Source: Henricia sp. BOLD:AAB3569 (Eukaryota; Echinodermata; Asteroidea; Spinulosida; Echinasteridae). From it: a DNA stretch of 64,000 nucleotides. The first letter of the stretch is position 1. Each line of letters opens with the position of its first letter. The notes beneath the pieces are model-generated. The model was not told the DNA's origin. It worked only from the letters and a program-made list of their open reading frames with translations, and did no database searches. The position numbers and the translations under genes are program-made. This document shows, piece by piece, positions 58,047 to 64,000 of the stretch. The DNA lies in assembly GCA_037783545.1 (NCBI GenBank), contig JBBELK010000821.1:62001-126000 (forward strand), given 5' to 3'.

Positions 58047-58806
58047 TTATTCGCTCGTCTCCAGTGCGACAGGGCTTATGTATTCCGCAATTGTTTATTT
58101 TGGCGAAGGAAACCCATATTCTGTTTAACTTACAACCAGTTATTAGATAATCAAAAAGTGATAACCTTTAGAGGTCACTGGTCACAAAACTTAGTAAACA
58201 AGATTAGTTAAAACTAAATGCTAATTATATATGTCATGCATAAAACATACACACTAATCTAAGCAGGTCAGCACTCTGATATAAAATATTTCGCATTCTG
58301 AGCTAAATCATCTTATCTTATTCCGATACTTCGTAGAAACACCTACTCAATGCATCTTAAGATTGTAGTTGTTGCTACAAAAGCTCATACAAAACATTTT
58401 ACAACAGTCTTTAAGTGCTACCTTACATTCATTCATAATTATAAAGTGAGTGAGTGAGTTTATAGATAGAAGTATTTAAATTAGACTGATTCTGGGCAGT
58501 TTTTCCATGGGGATCCCTCAGCAGGAGGCGGGTTGCGGAGAATCCCCCAGACACCCTGTCCAATGGTCACGCAAGACCGGCCGTTCAGGGCTACGCCGGT
58601 ATTTTTATAGGCCCGCTAAACTCCGGGCGCTGAGTGGACGATGGCACCGAGTGTCTAGTCAATCCTCCACACCCCGTCGCGTCCTGGCCTCCAGGACTGA
58701 TAGGGCCACTTGTTTTACTGCCCAGTAATTTATCATAATGATAAACATCCTGAGATATTTTTTAAAGCGTGAAGACATTGCATTTTTGTAATAAATAAAG
58801 AATAAT

Positions 58807-58936
58807 AGGGGGAGGGGGAGGGGGAGGGGGAGGGGGAGGGGGAGGGGGGGGGGGGAGGGGGAGGGGGGAGGGGGAGGGGGGAGGGGGAGGGGGGGGGGGG
58901 AGGGGGAGGTGGGGAGGGGGAGGGGGAGGGGGAGGA
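58807..58936. repeat. (GGGGGA)n simple repeat
   Basis: About 130 bp of GGGGGA units with expansions; quadruplex-prone. Proline-rich ORFs on the complement are artefacts. Confidence 0.9.
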
Positions 58937-59284
58937 GTCCCTTTGCCATATATACTGCTGGGTATAATGGCAAGAATAAAGCCATAAAATGAAGCAAGGG
59001 CGTTTTCATATATTAATCACGCAGTCTACCTAGCGTCTACCATAAATCGTGTGTAATTTCAAGTAAAGAATTTAGACACGCCTTGAGCGGCGTTTACATT
59101 ATGTGCGCGTGCGTTGCGCGCGATAGGCCGCGAACACGTGGACAATCGGCCTAGACACACGCATTTCATTTTCCCGCGATGTAAAGACGTGAACAGGGGC
59201 CAATTTCATAAAGCTGTTGAGCAGAAAAAATTGCTTAATCCAAAACTTGTTTGCTTTATAAAAAAATGGTAATTGGTTTAGCTT

Positions 59285-59665
59285 CCGTCCGGGTTTGTTT
59301 TTGCCCTTGCCCGACGTGTATTAGCACTGTATACTCAGTGCTTTCCCGATACACTATGAGAAACTTCATAGCGTGCTCTGGCGGGATTCGAACCCATGAC
59401 CTCCTACAGACAAGGCAGACGTCTCGACCTCTCGCCCACCGAGCTAGCCGGTGTTGACTGGCCGGTTCGAATCAGTCAGCAACGGGGATCGCAATTAATC
59501 GGTCATTGGTTTAGCTTCCGTCGGGGCTCGGTGGTCGAGTGGTTAAGGAGGTCGTGGGTTCGAATCCCGCCCGAGCACGCTATGAAGTTTCTCATAGTGT
59601 ATCGGGAAAGCACCGAGTATACAGTGCTAATACACGTCGGGTAAGGGCAAAAACAAACCCTAATT
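59285..59665. repeat. Inverted pair of Ser/Leu-tRNA-like SINEs
   Basis: The left unit reads on the minus strand and the right unit on the plus strand (GTGGTCGAGTGGTTAAGGAG, GGGTTCGAATCCCGCC). Both share the tail GCTATGAAGTTTCTCATAGT, then ATACAGTGCTAATACACGTC. Confidence 0.7.
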
Positions 59666-59781
59666 AACATTATAAAAATGGGAAATTGTATGTCAACTTG
59701 CGTTCTTAGCAAGAATAGCATAATCCAGTCAATTACAATGCACCTCACATAAGATTTTGACTGCTGACCCATTTCTATAAA

Positions 59782-59940
59782 GCGGGCCTCCCACTGTGCG
59801 ATTTTGGCCACGAATTTCCTACGAATTGGTACGATTATCGGAGACTGCCTATAGACCCTACACACAATCGTACCAAATCGTACCCAATCGTACTAATTCG
59901 TAGACAATTCGTGGCAAATATCGCAGAGTGGGAGGCCCGC
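59782..59940. mobile_element. Palindromic MITE nested in family 5 copy
   Basis: GCGGGCCTCCCACTGTGCGA and CGCAGAGTGGGAGGCCCGC as ends; GCCACGAATTTCCTACGAATT and AATTCGTAGACAATTCGTGGC as inner arms. Confidence 0.85.
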
Positions 59941-60171
59941 TTAAAGCAAACATATTCTGGATTAAGCACATTTTACTGCTAAACAGCTGTTTGAAATTGG
60001 CCAATTTCATGGCGCTGTTTATTAATCGATGGCTAATGTGCATTACTACCGCTAATCGCGTGAAAAACGCACTGTGAAAAGGTCTATTGCACTGTTGACT
60101 TTGTCTTCATCAATACAAAAAATATACTCTGCAGCCTCGGCACAACTTAACACGTCAACCCTCGATTATGC

Positions 60172-60525
60172 AGAAATAATAACAATAATAATAGACAGTT
60201 CTTATATAGCGCATTACAGATACGACGGATCTCTCAATGCGCTTTCTGCATTATTACCCCTGGTCATTGGGCTCATTAATATCATTCCATAATCCTTCTC
60301 AGCTCCCTGGGGAGTATACAGTCCTGTGCTGCTTATGCGCACAGGGACTAATCAAACACATTAGCTTTCTCTACCCTCACAGGTACCCATTTCCTCCTGG
60401 GTGGAGAGAGGCAATTCATGGCAAAGTGCCTTGCCCAAGAGCACACGCACCATGGACAAGCCGGGATGGGATTCAAACCATAGTCTTGGATTCAACACGC
60501 CATACCGCTCGGCCATGGTGCTCCA
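60172..60525 (-). repeat. tRNA-derived SINE with (AAT)n end
   Basis: Left (AATAAT)n and TTATATAGCGCATTACAG; right end with a minus-strand tRNA-like head (plus: GGGATGGGATTCAAACCATAG and CGCTCGGCCATGGTGCTCC). Same middle as 51121-51460. Confidence 0.7.
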
Positions 60526-60655
60526 CAATGCCTGTGGCCTTAACATCCACTCAAGTTAACATATACGTATATCGTAGTGACCGTACTTCTATAAGCTAAC
60601 TATACGCTAAAAGAATCCTGAATCCATTACGTGCATGCATGCTAAACAAATGAAG

Positions 60656-60794
60656 TTAAAGGCAGAGGCTCGTCAGCAATACGCACGCTAAAATCGTGCC
60701 AAGAAATACGCAGCTCCACAACAAAGGCATGGAGCTGCGTATTTCGTGGCACGAAATTGGCGCGCGTGCATTGCTGACAAGCCTCTGCCTTTAA
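60656..60794. mobile_element. MITE family 1, copy at the edge of a duplication
   Basis: TTAAAGGCAGAGGCTCGTC to GACAAGCCTCTGCCTTTAA. Its last 25 bp are copied at 61832-61856. Confidence 0.85.
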
Positions 60795-60875
60795 AGAAAT
60801 AAGTTAATAAGTTAATGTTTTTCAGCCTACAATTGTTATAACTTCACCCAAAAAAATTATCAGAACCCCTGTAAT

Positions 60876-61402
60876 AATAATAATTATAATAATTAATAAT
60901 AATAATTAAACTTATATAGCGCATATTCCATATGAATATGTTCATATGCGCTTTACAGATAAAACAAATAAATAAAAATTTACCCACCACACATTACACA
61001 ACTTAAACAGAAAATGCAGTATTGTACACAACTATACTTTCAGTTAAAAGCTTGTTTAAAAAGGTACGTTTTTACTTTCTGTTTAAATAAATTAAAAACA
61101 TCAATATTCCGAATTTCACTGGGTAGCTTGTTCCACAGTTTGGGGGCAGCAGATTGAAATGAACAGTCTCCAAGTGTAGCTTTACATCGGATACTGGCTG
61201 GGATCAATAACAATCCATTACTTGAGCGAAGACTATACCTTGTTTGGTGTGCAACCGATAATAAATTGCTTAAATATTCTGGGCCTGTACCGTGCAAACA
61301 CTTAAAAGTTAAAAGTAATATGATCTTAAAATGAATACGATAAACTACTGGCAGCCAATGAAGGTTATGTAAGACTGGTGTGACATGACAAAAACGTGAC
61401 AG
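60876..61402 (-). mobile_element. 3' end of a CR1/L2-type LINE inserted in one duplication copy
   Basis: The minus-strand frame 61040-61297 gives YLSNLL, RYSLRSSN, FQSAAPKLWNKLPSEIRN and FKQKVKTYLFKQAF then stop, the standard C-terminus of these polymerases. A 3' UTR with TATAAG-like GCGCATATGAAC and an AATAAT-type tail follows. The empty counterpart at 61937/61938 shows the exact ends. Confidence 0.8.
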
Positions 61403-61648
61403 ACCGTATACGACGGTACTTTGTCCAATTTCAACAAATCAGGTTTCGTGTTTATGAGGCAAGATGAAACCAACTAAACAGCTCAGGGATTATACAAATA
61501 CGCATGTTTTTTTTTAAATTAAAAATGCAAAAAAAAGAAGAGATGACTATAATTAGTTCAATAATTCAGCCTCGGACTGTCAGCCTCAGAATTGCAATAA
61601 ACCCTATTCACGTGTAAGAATCCTTCAATCTTGTCTCTGAATCCGTTC

Positions 61649-61757
61649 TATAGACCGTATTGAATAGCCGCACATATTGTACATGCATTTCCATTGTTGA
61701 ACAGTTTAAGTAACAAAAGGTGCCCCAAGAGATGGCGGATATTCGATACGGTCTATA
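61649..61757. mobile_element. Palindromic MITE, family 6, copy 2
   Basis: TATAGACCGTATTGAATAGCC and GGATATTCGATACGGTCTATA as ends. Confidence 0.75.
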
Positions 61758-62208
61758 TAGAACGCAAACTGCTGATTGTAAAAGTGAAAGTTCCAAATCT
61801 CGTTATCAAGATGAGGACTAGAATGCATACAATTGCTGACAAGCCTCTGCCTTTAAAGAAATAAGTTAATAAGTTAATGTTTTTCAGCCTACAATTGTTA
61901 TAACTTCACCCAAAAAAATTATCAGAACCCCTGTAATACCGTATACGATGGTACTTTGTCAAATTTCAACAAATTGGGTTTCGTGTTTATGAGGCAAGAT
62001 GAAACCAACTAAACAGCTCAGGGATTATACAAATACGCAAGTTTTTTTTTTAATTAAAAATGCCAAAAAAACCCAGATGACTATATTCAGTTCAAATATT
62101 CACCTTTCAACCCTGTTTATGTTTTTACGTACATTTTTGAACAATAATTCAGCCTCAGACTGTCAGCCTCAGAATTGCAATAAACCCTATTCACGTGTAA
62201 GAATGTAA

Positions 62209-63030
62209 GATTGAACTCTTTTCCAGCCTCAATACTGTCTACACACCCGTTTTAAAAACATTTGAAAACATTTGCCAAAAAGTGAATTGACACATTCCCA
62301 TCGCCCCCACCCCACCCCCCAACAGAAATTGTCAGAATGCATTAACAGTTTGGACTCTATTATATAGGACTGATTTAGGGGACATGATTGAACTCTTTTT
62401 CAGCATCAATACTGTCTACACACCCGTTTTTAAAACATTTGAAAACATTTGTCAAAAAGTGAATTGACACATTCCCATCGCCCCCACCCCACCCCCCAAC
62501 AGAAATTGTCAGAATGCATAAACAGTTTGGACTCTATAGGACTGATTTAGGGGACATGATTGAACTCTTTTTCAGCATCAATACTGTCTACACACCCGTT
62601 TTTAAAACATTTGAAAACATTTGTCAAAAAGTGAATTGACACATTCCCATCGCCCCCACCCCACCCACCAAGAGAAATTGTCAGAATGCATAAACAGTTT
62701 GGACTCTATAGGACTGATTTAGGGGACATGATTGAACTCTTTTCCAGCCTCAATACTGTCTACACACCCGTTTTTAAAACATTTGAAAACATTTGCCAAA
62801 AAGTGAATTGACACATTACCATCGCCCCCACCCCACCCCCCCAACAGAAATTGTCAGAATGCATAAACAGTTTGGACTCTATAGGACTGATTTAGGGGAC
62901 ATGATTGAACTCTTTTTCAGCATCAATACTGTCTACACACCCGTTTTTAAAACATTTGAAAACATTTGTCAAAAAGTGAATTGACACATTCCCATCACCC
63001 CACCCCCCACCCCCCAAGAGAAATTGTCAG
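62209..63030. repeat. 172-bp tandem repeat, almost five copies
   Basis: Units start GATTGAACTCTTTTxCAGC at about 62209, 62386, 62558, 62730 and 62903 (spacings 177, 172, 172, 173); the last is incomplete. Each unit includes CATCGCCCCCACCCCACCC and AGTTTGGACTCTATAGG. Units alternate between CAGCCTC and CAGCATC variants. Confidence 0.9.
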
Positions 63031-63390
63031 TCAAACTTGCGTTTTTGAACTTTTTCTTAGTTTATATGTCTTTTAGTGGATAAAAAATAAGCTTTTATTC
63101 ACCCTGTAAAAATATGACATCTTGTCAAACAAATGTCAAAATAAAGCTTTAAAAATATGTATACATTTTATCATTAATACCATGACGGAAAGGTTATCGG
63201 CAAGAATGACCAAGAAAACCATAAAAATACTGAATCTAATACCATATAGCACACAAACCCCTTTAAGCACATAACCTTATTTTTACAAAAAGCACTTTGC
63301 AGCAACTGAAACGCAAGCATACCTTACTACAATGAATTGAAAACAGGCACAATGGCAAGTAAAAACACGAGTCTTTCACGGTAAAGGGGG

Positions 63391-63691
63391 CATTTTGGCA
63401 ACACAGACCATATTTTCCAAAAAATACCTTTGTCTGGTCTTAAAATAAAAGAAATAAGTTTCAGTTGTTCTGAAGAGATAACTTAGGCCCAAAAAGAATT
63501 ACAAATAGCGTGACAACATGCCTTTCTAAAAATTTGTACATGGGTTTTTTAGAAAGGCATGTTGTCACGCTATTTGTAACCCTTTCCAGGCCCTAGTAAG
63601 TTATCTCTTCAGAACAACTTAAACCTATTTCTTTTATTTTGAGACCAGACAAAGGTATTTCCTCGAAAATATGGTCTTTGTTGCCAAAATG
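63391..63691. mobile_element. Foldback element, 300 bp
   Basis: Ends CATTTTGGCAACACAGACC and GGTCTTTGTTGCCAAAATG. The centre is a perfect stem: TAGCGTGACAACATGCCTTT, loop, AAAGGCATGTTGTCACGCTA. Confidence 0.85.
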
Positions 63692-63840
63692 CCCAATTAC
63701 TGTGGAAATGCCCAATTACTGATTATTTCTAAGCTTTACCAATAGGCCCGAAGCCTAATGACATCAGTTTGTTTACATAAATACTTCCCTATGATGTCAT
63801 TATGCATTGGGTCTATTTTTTAAAATCCTCACTGCATATT

Positions 63841-64000
63841 TATAGACCTTTATTACAGTGCATCCATCTTTGTCTTGTTCCCCATAATAGGTGTCGGGAA
63901 CGACCAGTGCGTCTATGCGACTGTGTGTGTATTCTATTGTTGATAATCACTGTCCACGCTGCGCGCTCTATTGATCGCGCAACGCCTGTGCCATTGTGAT
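63841..64000. mobile_element. TIR element of 48441-48711, second copy, cut by window end
   Basis: Starts ATAGACCTTTATTACAGTGC and contains AATCACTGTCCACGCTGCG and TGATCGCGCAACGCCTGTGC as in the first copy. Confidence 0.75.

Larger units (their letters stand above)
59194..60002. mobile_element. MITE family 5 copy split by other elements
   Basis: The left part begins CAGGGGCCAATTTCATAAAGC and the right part ends AGCTGTTTGAAATTGGCC. Inside lie a SINE pair (59285-59665) and a separate palindrome (59782-59940). A further partial copy (CCAATTTCATGGCGCTG) abuts the right end. Confidence 0.7.
60767..62205. repeat. Segmental tandem duplication
   Basis: Unit 1 (about 60767-61618) and unit 2 (about 61831-62205) share ATTGCTGACAAGCCTCTGCC, AAAAAAATTATCAGAACCCC, GTGTTTATGAGGCAAGATGA and CTATTCACGTGTAAGAAT. 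Unit 1 holds an extra 527 bp (60876-61402). Confidence 0.8.
54182..64000. other. Gene-free, repeat-dominated right end
   Basis: Upstream of the methyltransferase start I find no further exon I can defend. The 54.2-56.5 kb part is mostly unique sequence with no family signature in any frame. From 56.6 kb on nearly everything can be assigned to MITEs, SINEs, LINE fragments or tandem repeats. Confidence 0.55.

Noticed and set aside
58440-58730. Short ORF with an Arg-rich frame at 58507
   Set aside because: GC-rich repeat-like stretch with GTGAGTGAGTGAG nearby; no domain and no splice partner.
1-64000. CRISPR arrays, operons, bacterial promoters or integrons
   Set aside because: The window is eukaryotic, with GT-AG introns, SINEs and LINEs; repeats here are transposon-derived or tandem minisatellite, not spacer arrays.

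Overview
The window is eukaryotic, intron-bearing DNA from an invertebrate deuterostome. An echinoderm is my best guess; this is inferred from gene content, the density of tRNA-derived SINEs and palindromic MITEs, and protein similarity, not proven. I assembled gene models by hand from reading frames, splice sites and phase.

Left part (1-17 kb) holds conserved housekeeping genes: the first coding exon of an NHS/WAVE-homology-domain protein (720-990, minus, running out of the window), ashwin (5539-8524, minus, 4 exons), PYROXD1 (9207-12402, plus, 4 exons, head-to-head with ashwin), IRAK1BP1 (13033-14938, minus, 3 exons) and JAGN1 (15851-16624, minus, 2 exons).

Middle part (18-45.3 kb) is the notable region: eight immunoglobulin-domain type I membrane receptor genes, named here IgR-A to IgR-H. 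A to F are a tandem array, all on the minus strand, with near-identical ectodomain and flanking blocks. IgR-A shares its ectodomain and promoter with C and D but has a completely different, tyrosine-rich cytoplasmic tail, as in paired receptors. B to F each have a tiny 38-50 nt terminal exon encoding a Y-E-D/A-V/L motif; it is too short for normal ORF calling. E carries a 2-bp frameshift and has lost its TATA-like box. F has two Ig domains and links the one-Ig genes to the divergently transcribed pair G (minus) and H (plus); H has its two-Ig cassette duplicated. G and H sit between approximately 510-bp inverted repeats.

Right part (48.8-54.2 kb) holds a seven-exon minus-strand gene for a 531-residue type II membrane protein with an FkbM-type methyltransferase domain and a second C-terminal domain that looks like a degenerate NodB/polysaccharide-deacetylase fold. 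The last 10 kb has no gene I can support: it holds nested MITEs and SINEs, fragments of LINE reverse transcriptase, a segmental duplication with an occupied and an empty LINE site, and a 172-bp tandem repeat.

All similarity statements rest on recognition of family motifs from memory; no search was run.
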